64,000 nt of DNA, from positions 6,153,222 to 6,217,221 of the forward strand of contig OY744605.1 of NCBI GenBank assembly GCA_963556255.1. The letters run 5' to 3'. Below, one piece after another: positions 1-12,036 of the stretch. How positions within the stretch are numbered: position 1 is the first letter of the stretch; each line of letters begins with the position of its first letter. The notes beneath the pieces were generated by a model, which saw nothing but the letters and a program-made list of their open reading frames with translations, did no database searches and was not told where the DNA came from. A program made the translations under genes and the position numbers. This DNA is from Allolobophora icterica (lineage: Eukaryota; Annelida; Clitellata; Crassiclitellata; Lumbricidae).

Positions 1-1246
1 AATAAGAATGTCATGTCATAATTACCTATGTTGTGAACTTGTAATTAAAGCTGTTTTATTTTTTATAACTAAATTTTAAAAACTCATGTACATTAAGATT
101 GCTCAACAAAAGAGCACTGTATTAAGTTTAACCAACGTGGAGCGACACATATCTTATGACGTCAAAGGCCAACGTTTCACAAACTACACAAAAATTATTA
201 TTATTCCACAGTTTAACGTCGTCTATGACATCAAAGACTGTTGACAACAGATGATTAAATTATTATTATTATTAATCCAAACATTTAACGTCGTCTTATG
301 GCATCAAAGGCCGTTGACGACAATTCATAAATGCAATTTACAGAAAACAAGATACTTATAGCGTCCGAAAGACACCATTTAAAAGTGTCAACCAGAGCCG
401 TACAATGTCATAGAATGTCACATCATTTAAAGTATTATATCTAATATTGTTTGAGATTATAATACACATATTAATAAAATGCTTGATGCAATTTAAACAG
501 TATTTTACAATAACTACCACACATAAGATATATTTAAACAATTTCAAATATAAATGCACAGTACATATAATTATAATTATGACATTATATTCTTTTTCTA
601 CATTTGAAATTTCTAATCAATTATTTCTTATTCTTCAGCTTAACGACATTCCATGGTAATATCAACTGCTACAAATACACCATGCACGAAATAATAACAA
701 ATTCACAAACCGCATACACATTAAATGAAACATATGGTATACCAAGTTGCTTTTTTTTTACACTGTTCAGATATTTAACACACTCCACGATAAATGTATT
801 TAATTAACAAAGCATATATAAACATATAATTACAATTGTTTAAAGTTGTGTTTCAGTGTATTGTATTCACAATTACCTTATATTTCCTGTATTGCAACAC
901 AATATTGTAACACTATACAATATAGTATATTTTCCAATACATAAACCAAATCATACCATATCTAAACAACAAAATGTTAGAGGGTAGTAACATAAATACT
1001 CAATAATCAATATTTTATATATGTAATTTACTAACATCAAATTTTTATTACATATATAATATAATATAACAACTGATAAGAAAATAACCAATATGCAAAA
1101 GATACAACTAAAGAATGTTGCATAAGGGTATTATTATAAAAAGTGTATTATAATAATGTAATGCCTAATACAATAAAATAAAATGCACAAAGAAAAAAAA
1201 ACTAGTGTAAACAAACTGTTTACAGTAGCAAACATAACATATCTAT
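1..1246. repeat. AT-rich interspersed repeat, no gene
   Basis: No protein is recognisable. The first ~125 bases, starting AATAAGAATGTCATG, recur in the same orientation at about 4676-4800 and in weaker form near 52415 and 16650. Degenerate blocks with the words GACGTCAAAGGCC and AACGTCGTC near 155, 215 and 290 belong to the window-wide unclassified family. The bases near 356-382 reappear reverse-complemented at about 4806-4832. The stretch just left of 1247 is probably the 3-prime untranslated tail of the minus-strand LINE. Confidence 0.5.
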
Positions 1247-3022
1247 TTACAAAATTTGACCTTTAGTAATTATTTTAACTAACCTATACACTTCGTTTTG
1301 AAACATATTTATTGTTAAAAGGTTTAAAATAGAAATTTCATTTTTATACAACTGACATTTATTTCGCAACAACTTAGATATATCTTCTTTTTTACATTCA
1401 AGTAGGAGGTGGTGAATAGTCTCCTTGACCTGACAGGTATCACATAAACCATTTGAATGTCGTTTAATAATAAACAGCCTTTGATTAGTATTCGCAACTC
1501 CCAGACGCAATCTAGAAATTTGGACTTCCTTATGCCTATAGGGTTCTAAATATTTAATATCTGTACTTACAATTGGACAAATAGATTTATAAAAATGACC
1601 TCTATTATCGTTAGTATATTCTAATTGCCATTTATTTACTATATACAGTTGCATTAAAGTAAAAATTTCTGAAAGTTCAAGATAATTAGTAGAATTAATA
1701 TGATCAATACTCAGGGCTTCTTTAGCCAAAGTATCTGCTCGATCATTACCTGTCAGGTCAATGTGACTTGGGATCCAAATAAATCTTATTTGATTGGAAT
1801 TTAGTCTGTTAATCAGAGACAATAGTTCATTCAATAAATTAGGTCTAGACTGAGAATAAGACTCCTTAATTGACGTAAGAACACTCAATGAATCAGAAAA
1901 CAATGCAAATTGACAATTCTTATAACATTCGGAGTTTAAAATCCATTTTACAGTTTCTATAATTGCAGTCAACTCTGCTGCATAAATACTGGAGTTATTA
2001 CATAATCTAAATTTTTTATCTATATTTAAACTTGGTACTGTAAAGGCAGCAGAAACACTATGATCTACCTTTGACCCATCAGTATAGATATGTACATAAG
2101 AGTCGTACTTAGAAACTAATTCTAAAGCAGATTGCTTTAAAAATTCTGGATGATCAATTTTCTTATTTATTAACTTACTCAGTGTTAAGTCAACCTCTAC
2201 TTGTTTGTTACACCAAGGAGGTTCAGAAGGGAAAGAAGGGCCAATAATAGATGTATTAAGTGAAGAAAAGAATTCAGAAGTACGAGTATAAATGGAATGC
2301 TCCCTACTCTCAGGTGTCCTAAAAACATTTGTCCAGTGGTTCTCCATTGTTGCTGTATTTATGTGAAATTTATTACCCAAAATTTTAGTCCCACATTTTA
2401 TTGAATTTTGGAGTCGTCTTAAATGAAGAGGCAACTCTCCACATTCATTTTGAAGTGCTGCAGCTGCAGTACCCTTAGGGGCTCCACAACATAATCTAAG
2501 TGCCTCAGTTTGGATACAAGAGAGTTTATCTAGGTGCGATTTACAAGCAGAAGAATAAGCAACGTCACCATAATCCAAAATAGACCTAATTAATGCCCTG
2601 TATATGGTTAGGAGAGTTTTCTTACAAGCTCCCCAACCATAACCACTGATGGCTCTTATGAGATTTAACCTCTTTTTGCATTTTTCAATTATATAATCAA
2701 TATGTGGTTTCCAACTCAATTTACTGTCAAAAATTACTCCCAAGAATTTGACCTCATTTTCCATTTTAATTTGTTCTCTATCAATTTTAATAGTAATCCT
2801 TGACAAATTATTTCTTTTGGAGAAAAGGACTCCAGTGGTTTTATTGACAGATATTTTAAAACCATTTTTATTACACCAATTTTGTATTAAATTGATCGAT
2901 AACTGAATTTTATTTTGTAATATTTTAACATTTCTATGTCCTAAGTAAATAGCACTATCATCAGCAAACAGTGACATCTCTACACCATCCACACCTGCAG
3001 CAATATCATTTATCATTAGCAA
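1247..3022 (-). CDS. 5-prime-truncated non-LTR retrotransposon pol: RT end, RNase H, zinc knuckle
   Basis: This is the carboxy-terminal 591 codons of a LINE polyprotein and has no internal stop. It opens just before the reverse transcriptase catalytic box (FADD, residues 19-22). The thumb region follows, then a ribonuclease H domain at about 310-440 with the four expected acidic residues visible: D315 in YTDGS, E350 in AAELTAI, D377 in FSDS and D430 in RADTLAK. A CCHC knuckle (C527, C530, H537 or H538, C543) closes the protein. RT, then RNase H, then a terminal knuckle is the order of I-group and Jockey-like elements. The endonuclease and most of the RT are missing: the conserved frame decays into a stop upstream of about 3050, so this is a dead 5-prime truncation. 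The open remainder suggests a fairly recent copy. The start codon is simply the first available and is not a biological start. The clade is inferred from domain order only. Confidence 0.85.
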   Translation of the reverse strand: MLMINDIAAGVDGVEMSLFADDSAIYLGHRNVKILQNKIQLSINLIQNWCNKNGFKISVNKTTGVLFSKRNNLSRITIKIDREQIKMENEVKFLGVIFDSKLSWKPHIDYIIEKCKKRLNLIRAISGYGWGACKKTLLTIYRALIRSILDYGDVAYSSACKSHLDKLSCIQTEALRLCCGAPKGTAAAALQNECGELPLHLRRLQNSIKCGTKILGNKFHINTATMENHWTNVFRTPESREHSIYTRTSEFFSSLNTSIIGPSFPSEPPWCNKQVEVDLTLSKLINKKIDHPEFLKQSALELVSKYDSYVHIYTDGSKVDHSVSAAFTVPSLNIDKKFRLCNNSSIYAAELTAIIETVKWILNSECYKNCQFALFSDSLSVLTSIKESYSQSRPNLLNELLSLINRLNSNQIRFIWIPSHIDLTGNDRADTLAKEALSIDHINSTNYLELSEIFTLMQLYIVNKWQLEYTNDNRGHFYKSICPIVSTDIKYLEPYRHKEVQISRLRLGVANTNQRLFIIKRHSNGLCDTCQVKETIHHLLLECKKEDISKLLRNKCQLYKNEISILNLLTINMFQNEVYRLVKIITKGQIL

Positions 3023-3049
3023 GAATAAAATAGGAATTAAATTACACGA

Positions 3050-4110
3050 ACAAGTTTACATATATAGTGTTTTGGTAGACTCCGTTTTAAAGGTGTCTAA
3101 CAAGACCACAGCAATAAACAGTTAACAACGCCTTACGGTTGCAAGGGCCCTTGACGTCGCCGATTAGCGTCTCCCTCCTCCTTAGAACAGGCTTGGGACT
3201 GGTCAAAAATTTAACGACATCTTATAAAGACCGTTGTCCATTAGGGCTCTTTTTCATATTCTTCACCATAGTATGATTTGGATAGGACTGAGTTCCATGT
3301 ATCAATTACCTGACCGCTTATAAGCGTCGACCCTGACGTTATCTTTTGTTGTTCTTTTATTAGCTTTTACATTTTTTATTTGTATTTTTTCTTTATTTTG
3401 TATTAGTATTCATTGTTTACGAGATCTAGTCACCCTTAACACCATCTATGATACCTTTGGCATGGATCATACACCAATGTAACGAAGTTGATGAATATAT
3501 AGATAGAGGTAAACATTTTAAAAGGTGTGTTATGAGACTTTCGTTTTATGGTGCATTCCGGTTACAAGAAATACCAAATAACGCGTTTAAACCCTTCATA
3601 GGTTAATAAAAAAATTACGCAACTGTAAATATAAATCGTCAAGTTTCTTCAGCCACACAAAGTTGTAAAGGAGACCGTTATATCAAATCAGGTCAGAATC
3701 AGTTAAGACACTGTTTCCTACGTCGAACTCGGCTGATGAAATTAATTACTTTACACGAATACTCTGCTATGTCATAAACATAAGACATTATAGTAGTGTT
3801 TTGTTGATAATATTGAATTAGACAAAATAAAGTGCACAGGTAAATAAAGCCTAATTACCTATAGCGCAGTTATTCTCTAAAATATATTATTTAACCAACT
3901 TATCTGACAACAGCCGTTCCCTCCGTAGGTCACGTAAGAAGAATGTCGTGTAACCAGTTCCCGCATACAACGCCTTCATGCAGAAAAGTCCAACTCGGCC
4001 GTGGATGCAAACAAATCTTCTCCTTTCTTCGTAAACTAACCGGCGTAGGCTGACATGTAATCTTACCAATGATCTGGAATTAGATTAATCCATATCGATC
4101 AACTACAGAT
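3050..4110. repeat. Old repeat mosaic without a gene
   Basis: No coding frame is convincing. Near 3160-3260 lies one copy of the block recognised by GATTAGCGTC followed by GGCTTGGGACTGG, which recurs at about 8920, 14390 and 24145 and, reverse-complemented, at about 9020, 14630 and 51810. The rest is unassigned. Confidence 0.35.
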
Positions 4111-4115
4111 TCTGT

Positions 4116-4335
4116 CGACGTTGCTTGGTTCCACGTGTGAGCGTGGGTCCACCATGGCGACTCTTCCAGTTTGCTGTGAATTGTTTGGCTATCTGATGCA
4201 GTAGTCTAGTTTTTAATTACATTTAACACCATAGAAGGCTAGTGTTAAGGGCGCCTCTATTTCGTTTTGCTCTTTGAGCGGCGCTGTATAACTATCCAAC
4301 TGAATTTACGATAATAAATTTCAAAGTTAACACCA
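4116..4335 (+). repeat. Short interspersed repeat with CR1-type 3-prime end, copy 1
   Basis: This segment is about 70 percent alike to 15136-15355. Both begin near GGTTCCACGTGTG and both end in a GGCGCT.TATA-type terminus followed by an A/T-rich tail with TTACGA-like repeats. The terminus matches the 3-prime end of the CR1 copies in this window. A non-autonomous element mobilised by a CR1 reverse transcriptase is an inference. Confidence 0.5.
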
Positions 4336-4339
4336 CCAG

Positions 4340-5190
4340 TCCTGACGGCCACAAGATGTCGCTAAACCATGCATTATGCGATACACTTATTACACACCCT
4401 TAAAACGCTTTTTCTCACAGCTTTATAAAGATCCACTGCCTAACGATTGTAGCTTATTAGATCATGAGCCATTTGCTACGTACAGAAAGAAGTATAATTT
4501 TTTTATAGACTTGTCAAATTGTCAATCCTATTATGTAAATATATTCATGTATGTCTGAACTAGTCATTTGTTAGGCTGGTCATATGAAAAAGATCTGTAG
4601 CTTTTTTTTGTTTTCAATGTTTTTATATATTTCTGTAACATTTTTGACTGGTAACTTCTTGAAAAGTCAAAAGTAGAATAAGAATGTCATGTCATAACTA
4701 CACGTGCTGCTAACTTGTAACTGAAATTTTTTTTAAAACATTTTAGTAACTAGATTAAGGATCTCACGTACATTAAGATTGTTCTTTAAGAATCTTTACA
4801 CCTTTAGGCCTAAATGGTGTCTTTCGGACGCTATAGGTTTTTCTCGTGTTCATTGCATTATTTACTTTTTGAATCGTAGTCTGATGTCTTAAGACGACGT
4901 CAAACCTTGGAATAAAACACGATTATAATTATACATGTAGCAAGAGTCTGGTATATTAAATGCAAGTTAAAGGTTGGCGTTAACGACGCTGACAACTACT
5001 TGCATAGGCGTATGCTCTGGGGGAGCAGCCGGGCAGGTGCCTCCAACCCCCATAATTGAGATGGACTGTATACCCAATGCAACAAGTGTAGAATGAATAA
5101 CCAAATGGCCCCCAATATTTTGGACAATTTTACGCCAGTGTCTACATGATGTTATTAAACATTGCATTATGTTTATAAATAAAATGAAGG
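4340..5190. repeat. Repeat mosaic, no gene
   Basis: It contains a CACAAGATGTCGCTAAAC module near 4350, a second copy of the window's first 125 bases at about 4676-4800, and a reverse-complement copy of 356-382 near 4806-4832. The rest, to the microsatellite, shows nothing recognisable. Short open frames here are not supported by composition or similarity. Confidence 0.45.
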
Positions 5191-5195
5191 ACAAG

Positions 5196-5648
<453 letters not shown>

Positions 5649-5689
5649 AACAACAGCAACAACAAGAACAAGAGGAGCAGCAATCCGTT

Positions 5690-5890
5690 AAGCTAACAAC
5701 GAGAGTCAACCATGGACATGAATGTTTAGTGACTTCATTTTTTAGCCTCGTCGTATGAGGACGGATAGATATCTGTTCCCTCGCCGTCTGATCTTCTAAC
5801 CAACTGTCCGTTAAGTGTACTCATAGCTGAGTTGGCTAGGGGGTACAGATGTAGCAAAAATCTCGAACCAAATTTCTGCCCTGGCGTGGA
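5690..5890 (+). repeat. SINE-like dispersed repeat, copy 1 of 3
   Basis: This roughly 190-bp block recurs at 14721-14910 and 36290-36480. Shared landmarks are AACCATGG, TTAGCCTCG, CTCGCCG, GTGTACTCATAG and a terminal GAGTTGGCTAGGGGG. The terminal part resembles a tRNA A-box region. This copy also ends in AAATTTCTGCCCTGGC, the same words that border the tRNA-like segments near 37140 and 37310. Confidence 0.5.
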
Positions 5891-6032
5891 GTCCTAAGAT
5901 TCAGATTGGACACCTTTGAATTGCTTCAAACTCTCACTATAAATTCAGCAGATCAGCTAATAGTGTTTAATAACGTTTGCTGCGACTGCAAGAACGGTGA
6001 TTGCGGAGGGTACAGCACAACTTAGGAAGAAG

Positions 6033-7572
6033 ATGAGAGTGGGCACTTGGAACATCAGAAGCATGTTACAACTGGGCAAAACCCTCGTGTTGGGAAAAGA
6101 AATGGAGAGATTGAAGATGGACATATGCGGACTGGCAGAGGTAAGATGGGGAGGAAAAGGACACTTCATCACGACGGAGGGACACATGATAGTCTACTCG
6201 GGAGAAGAGACACAGGGACACGGAGGCGTAGGAATGTGGATACATAAAAGGAATACAAATGCTATAATAGGATACGAGACAGTGAATAGTAGAATTCTGA
6301 TGGTAATGATAAAGGCAAAACCAAAGTGTATTAGTGTGATTCAGGTATATGCACCAACATCAGAAAAAGAAGAGGACGAAATAGAGGAGTTTTACCAGAA
6401 GTTGACAGGCATATTAAGAAGCATACCGAAAAAAGACATTACATTACTAATGGGGGACTTCAACGCTAAAGTAGGAGATACGAACACACCGCCAGTGACT
6501 GGAGGAGAAGGACTGGGTCAGATAAACAGTAGCGGGGAGAGGTTGATTGACTTCTGTATGGAACAAGAGATGATATTGGCCAACACATGGTTTAAACATC
6601 ACCCGAGGAGATTATATACATGGACATCCCCAGATGGGAGAACAAAAAATCAGATCGATTACATCAGCATACAGCGGATGTGGAGGACATGTATTAGTAA
6701 CTGTAGGACCTATCCGGGGGCAGATTGTGACACAGACCACAATTTGCTGGTGGCAACGTTAAAGATAAGACTGGGAAAGCAAAAGAAGGGAGAGGTACTA
6801 AAAAGGCTGAATGTAGAAGATCTTCAAGGTTTCAAAAGAATCGCTTATGAAATAGAAGTAACAAACAGATTCGAAGCTCTGAACGCTGTATCAGAGGAAA
6901 GATCACCGAACGAATTATGGAAGGGAACAAAGGAGGTTTTAATCACGGCTGCGGAGGAAATAGTTGGATACAAGAAGAGAGACAAGGGGAAGCCTTGGAT
7001 TTCTGAAGAAGCACACAGCCTCATTATCAAGAAACGGGAAGCTAAGCAGAGAGATAGAGTGGAATATAAAGAAAGGAAAGCGGAGGTACAGAGACTTCTC
7101 AGGAGGGACAAACAAAAACAAATAGAGGATATTTGTGAAAAAGCTGAAGCAGAGAACAAGAAGGGTAACAGTAGATATCTATACAGAACAGTCAAATCCC
7201 TAACAAACAAATTCCAACCTAAACTACAATCTATACAAGCTGAAAACGGAGAATTCATAACTGATAAGGAAGGCATAGCTGAAAGATGGAAGCAATATTG
7301 TGAAGAGCTATACAACGATAAAGAAGGGAAAGATCATATAATGGGATATGAAAGGGAACCGCCACCCTTAATATCAGAGGTGGCAAGAGCGATAAGGCAG
7401 GTTGCTAGCGGCAAAACGGCGGGTCCTGACGGAGTTCCGGCAGAGCTGTTCAAATACGGAGGGGAGAAAACAATAGAAAAAATGCATTCAATCTGTACAG
7501 CGGTATGGGAGGATGGGGAATGGCCCGAGGACTGGACAGAATCAATTTTTGTTCCTATACCAAAAAAGGGGA
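6033..7572 (+). CDS. RTE endonuclease and RT amino-terminal part (first frame)
   Basis: The first ATG of the frame (6033) begins MRVGTWNIRSM, the start of the exonuclease-endonuclease-phosphatase fold that nicks the target for target-primed reverse transcription. Visible catalytic landmarks are the Glu in LAEVRW, MGDFNAKVG, QIDYI and the Asp-His of DTDHNLLV. A basic linker follows, then the RT amino-terminal region with GKTAGPDGVPAELFK. The frame runs past the homologous region into unrelated residues after PIPKKG. The break therefore lies in the A6G4 run at about 7561-7571. A GTG lies upstream at 5997 in the same frame but is unlikely to be the start. Confidence 0.88.
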
Positions 7573-8448
7573 TATCAGACTATGCTCGAATCACAGAACA
7601 GTGGCTCTTGTGGCACACGCCAGTAAAATTATACTAAGGATCATTTTGGAAAGAATAAGAAACCAGACAGAATCAGAGGTGGCAGAGGAACAGGCTGGTT
7701 TCAGGAGAGCCAGAGGAACTAGAGACCAGATAACGAATCTGCGAATTATTATGCAAAAAGCAAATGAACACCAACAACCCCTTTTTATGTGTTTCGTTGA
7801 TTTCAAAAAAGCTTTTGACTCAATAGCTCATGAAACACTTTGGACAACAATGATCGAAATGGGGTTCCCAGGCCATATCATAAATTTGCTTACACAACTG
7901 TATAAGAAACAAAAAACAAGAGTCAAAGTGGCAGAAATGTTATCGAAAGAATTCAGAGTCAGACGGGGAGTGAGACAGGGTTGCGTCTTGTCCCCAAGTT
8001 TGTTCAACATCTTGGCGGAGAGAGTGATGAGGGAAACTTTAGAGGGATTTGAGGGAGGAATACAGATAGGGGGGAGGCGGTTGACAAACTTACAGTACGC
8101 CGATGACATTGTATTACTGACAAACTCGGAGAGTGAATTACAGTTGCTGATAAAGAAACTAGACAGGACAGGAAAGAAATATGGTATGCAGATTAATATA
8201 GGAAAGACGAAAGTTATGACAACAACAGAAACCAAATGTACAATTAGGATTAATCAGGAGGAACTAGAACAGGTGGACAGATTTACGTATTTGGGTTCAA
8301 CGATTGATGAAAACAGCGGTTGCGGTACAGAGATCAGAACACGTTTAGCAAAGGGTTATGCAGTAGCTACGGACCTCAAAAGGATATGGAGGAGTCATGA
8401 TCTAACAAATAAAACGAAGCTAAAGTTGTGGAAAACACTGGTTTGGCC
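7566..8448 (+). CDS. RTE reverse transcriptase core (second frame)
   Basis: The reading frame continues from the first break with the fingers and palm of the reverse transcriptase: EEQAGFRRARGTRDQ, the first catalytic Asp in FVDFKKAFDS, RRGVRQGCVLSPSLFN, and the second catalytic pair in LQYADDIVLL. These are the standard non-LTR RT motifs in order and are intact here. The frame ends in unrelated residues after LWKTLVWP, which marks the second break near 8445. Confidence 0.88.
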
Positions 8449-8859
8449 TATGGATGCGAGAGCTGGACATTGAGGAAGGAGGAGGCAAGAAGAATAGAGG
8501 CATTCGAGATGAAGTGTCTGAGATTGATTATGAATATATCTTGGACGGAAATGCGGTCAAATGAATGGGTATTGGAAGCAGCAGGAGTAGAGAGGAATTT
8601 ACTGAGGACGGTTAAGGAAAGAAAAATGATATATTTTGGACACATCATGAGAAGAGAAGGAGCATGCATGGAGAAAGACATCATACAGGGCACACTGCCG
8701 GGAGCCCGGAAAAGAGGAAGACCGAGAACAAACTGGCTGGACAACATAACAGAATGGACGGGATTGGCAATGGGAGAATTGTTAAGACTGACGGAGGACA
8801 GGAGACGTTGGAGGAACATTGTGCATGATGCGGCCGAACCTCGAACCGAGGATGGCTGA
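8446..8859 (+). CDS. RTE carboxy-terminal tail (third frame)
   Basis: It begins with YGCESWTLRKEEARR and ends with TEDRRRWRNIVHDAAEPR before a TGA at 8857-8859. The tail is shared by RTE and related elements but has no assigned enzymatic function. The same ending (WRKIAHDAVKPR) appears in the fragment at 41570-41710. Confidence 0.85.
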   Translation, partial: AYGCESWTLRKEEARRIEAFEMKCLRLIMNISWTEMRSNEWVLEAAGVERNLLRTVKERKMIYFGHIMRREGACMEKDIIQGTLPGARKRGRPRTNWLDNITEWTGLAMGELLRLTEDRRRWRNIVHDAAEPRTEDG

Positions 8860-8917
8860 GAGCAGAGAGAGCTGTCACAGTTATGGTTAGTTGCGCTTTA
8901 ATGACAATTGCTCACAA

Positions 8918-9090
8918 AAAGATTAGCGTCACCCTTCTATTTCTGCAGGCTTAGGACTGGCACGACCTGAGTCCGAGCAGGAGAAAGCAATTTAAAGGTG
9001 TCAATTGTAGTTTGAACTCCGCAACTGCTCGTAGTCTGGTAATGCCAGTCCCAAGCCTAGAGAAAGGAGGAGGGCGACGTTATTAATCCT
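8918..9090. repeat. Fold-back repeat with GATTAGCGTC arms
   Basis: The left arm (about 8918-8985) and right arm (about 9020-9090) are imperfect reverse complements of roughly 65 bases, with a short spacer. The same arms appear singly or paired elsewhere (14390-14670 paired; 24140 and 51810 single). Confidence 0.6.
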
Positions 9091-9094
9091 TGTG

Positions 9095-9790
9095 CTAAAG
9101 GCGTTGGATCAAGAAAGTATTATTTACAGTATTGAAGGCAGCAGAAAAGTCAAGAAGATCAAAGTGCAGTGACTTTACCACTGTCTATAGATTGGATGAT
9201 ATCGCTGTAAACCGATAGAAGAGCGGTTTCGGTGGAGTGTAATTGCGATATGCTGATTGTAAGGGAATAAGTAAAGAATTCGAAGACACATGAGTCGACT
9301 TTTAGCAACACGTTCAAGAAGTTTTGAAATATAATTTAATTTTGAGATTTTGCCCGATAGTACACAATGGCGTCAGCGTCCAAAGACGATTTGTTAAGTA
9401 GAGGATAGACTAGAGCAAGGAGTAACATGATGGGAAGAACGCACTAGCAAGCTAACGATTAATTAATGCCAGAATCGCTGTACCAAGCACATCAATGTAT
9501 CTTATGAGAAGGGTATTTGGAATGATTTCTAGCAGTCACTGTTTGTCAGAAGGTGAGAAAATAAATGACGGAATTTCACCTAAAGTTTCGGGTCAAAACA
9601 AATGAAGAGTAGGTGGGGAATAAGTTTAATCAGGAGATGAAAGGCCATTTGATAGTGGAATACCCGAAAATTTCTGTGTGATGTTAGATATCTTATCACT
9701 GAAGAAATTAATGAAAGTATCAGCCAAAGCGTATTTCAAAGAGGCATGGAGTAGACCTGATGTTTTTCCAGTGCCTGGTGTAGCTTATTG
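9095..9790 (-). pseudogene. Decayed CR1-clade reverse transcriptase fragment
   Basis: Reading the minus strand, a heavily mutated CR1-type sequence is followed through several frames. An amino-terminal stretch resembling FINFFSDKISNITQKF lies near 9700. A strong match around 9100-9230 is ETALLSVYSDIIQSID, then LDFSAAFNTVNNTFLIQRL, the first catalytic motif block with the Asp-containing position preserved. Stops and frameshifts are frequent. The rest of the element, including the YADD box, is absent. Confidence 0.7.
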
Positions 9791-9849
9791 ATGGTCTTCC
9801 AAAGGGACCTTAGACAAGATGAGTTTTTAGAAACTGTTTGAGAAATAGT

Positions 9850-10232
9850 AGGACTTAGCCTTGGAAATTAAGTTGCACTGAAACGCAAGTGATAAAAAAG
9901 TTGGCATTACAGTAACGCGTTATTAGCAACGCAGTAACACACAACACTGAAAATAGGTTAAATGTAGTCGACGATAACGGCCAAAGCAGCAACAATATGC
10001 TGCTAAAAAATAGATACGAAACGCTGTAGCCTGTAATAATATTAAACACCTTCAAAACGCTTTTCATCAATGCTATATGAAATCGTCGATGGACTTAATA
10101 CGCATTAGTTCCGATTAGTCAAAGCGCTTAGCGTAACATTGTGCATTTTGGTGCTGAAAATTGCATTTTTGTGCTCAAAATGAAATTCTAAACAAAACCT
10201 GATATAGTGCCAATTGAAAAAAATAAAATAAA
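9850..10232. repeat. Ordered-module repeat, block P copy 1
   Basis: It starts AGCCTTGGAAATTAAGTT and matches 12128-12360 and 15685-15900 over about 220 bases, including the shared words CAGTAACGCGT and AAACACCTTC. It is part of the unclassified family described under findings. Confidence 0.6.
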
Positions 10233-10985
10233 ATTGAGTTTTTACCACTTTTTACCTTATTTGGTCAGTCTCAACCATGTCACTAAGGTTGGTGTAAAAC
10301 TTGGTCATTTGATGGTAGAAGCATGAAATTTGGTACATGGTAACAACATATGATGAGGACAAATGTTTGCTATAGGGCCATCGCAGATTTTCCCCGTGGC
10401 CTCAATGGCAGCCATTTTTCAAAATGGCTGACCCAAAACAGAGATTTTTCAATATCTCAGCTTTTAGTTCGCTTAGAAAATCGTGATCTTGGTGTCTAAA
10501 CATATTTATTTAGTGACAAGGATTCCAATAGAACAGCGGTTCTCAACCTGTGGGTCGCGACCCCCACGGGGGTCGCCTTACGATTTGCCAGGGGTCGGCT
10601 GGAACCTTCAGAAATTTGTAAAAAAGTTGTCAGTAGTTTCTTAATATTTAATATTTCTGAAATTATTATTACTACATTATAATGGTAGTAAAAATGCGTC
10701 GAAGGGGAGTAACCAGGTCAATTTTATTGTTGGGGGTCGCCACACCTTTGAAAAATATTATCGAGGGGTCGCAGCCATAAAAAGGTTGAGAACCGCTGCA
10801 ATAGAACTAATTGCAATTACTTATCCTCTGGCCTCAATGGCAGACATTTTCCAAAATGGCCGAAGCATAAGAGAGATTTTTCAATAGCTTCTATCATCAA
10901 ATGACCAAGTTTTACACCAACCTTAGTGACTTGATTGAGACTGACCCAATTAGGTAAAAAAAAAAGTGGAAAAAACTGTCCGCCA
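10233..10985. mobile_element. Long-inverted-repeat (fold-back type) element
   Basis: About 85 bases at 10233-10322 (CTAAGGTTGGTGTAAAAC, then TTGGTCATTTGATG) recur reverse-complemented at about 10885-10978. The interior has no coding capacity and is interrupted by the hAT-type element at 10534-10798. No clear target-site duplication was found, so the superfamily is not assigned. Confidence 0.7.
10534..10798. mobile_element. Non-autonomous hAT (Charlie-like) element, 265 bp
   Basis: The ends are perfect 16-bp inverted repeats, CAGCGGTTCTCAACCT and its complement. It is flanked by a perfect 8-bp duplication, CAATAGAA (10526-10533 and 10799-10806). Eight-bp duplications with CAG...CTG ends are the hAT hallmark. 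No transposase is present. It sits inside the older long-inverted-repeat element, so it is the younger insertion. Confidence 0.95.
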
Positions 10986-11731
<746 letters not shown>

Positions 11732-12010
11732 CAGTGCTTTTTTCTGGAAAAAAGGTTTCGGAACGGAACATCAGGTTCCGGAACTGAACACCTTTTTCAG
11801 CTACTAAAAAATTATTTATTTATTTTAATAAATAAATCAAAAATTTAGTTATTTTAATTTAATTTCAGTCTTGTGAACTGTTTTCAGTGTTTATTGAGAC
11901 CCTCCCAACCCCCATTCCCGTTTTTCTGAGGATTTTAGCCCTTCCATAATTATTCAGTTCCGGAACCTATTATTCAGTTCCGGAACCTTTTTGTCTAGAA
12001 AAAAGCACTG
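11732..12010. mobile_element. hAT-like non-autonomous element, 279 bp
   Basis: The termini are CAGTGCTTTTTTCT and its perfect complement, and subterminal GGTTCCGGAAC words occur at both ends. No matching 8-bp duplication is visible, possibly because the left flank has become the (TA)n tract. No coding capacity. Confidence 0.75.
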
Positions 12011-12036
12011 ATAATAGTTATTGAGAAATGGTATCG

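Larger units (their letters stand above)
5997..8859 (+). mobile_element. Near-full-length RTE-clade non-LTR retrotransposon, frame-shifted
   Basis: One element is split over three reading frames. The order is an apurinic-type endonuclease, a reverse transcriptase with the YADD box, and the characteristic carboxy-terminal tail with RPRTNWLDNI and a WRNIVHDA-like end. Both frame breaks move the reading frame by minus one, consistent with single-base losses near 7560-7575 and 8440-8455. No other stop interrupts the ~2.9 kb, so the copy is recent but inactive. A separate 3-prime-end fragment of the same family lies at 41570-41710. Confidence 0.9.

Noticed and set aside
5997..6032. GTG at 5997 as the RTE start codon
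   Set aside because: Eukaryotic initiation at GTG is unlikely; the first ATG in frame is 6033, next to the conserved endonuclease start.
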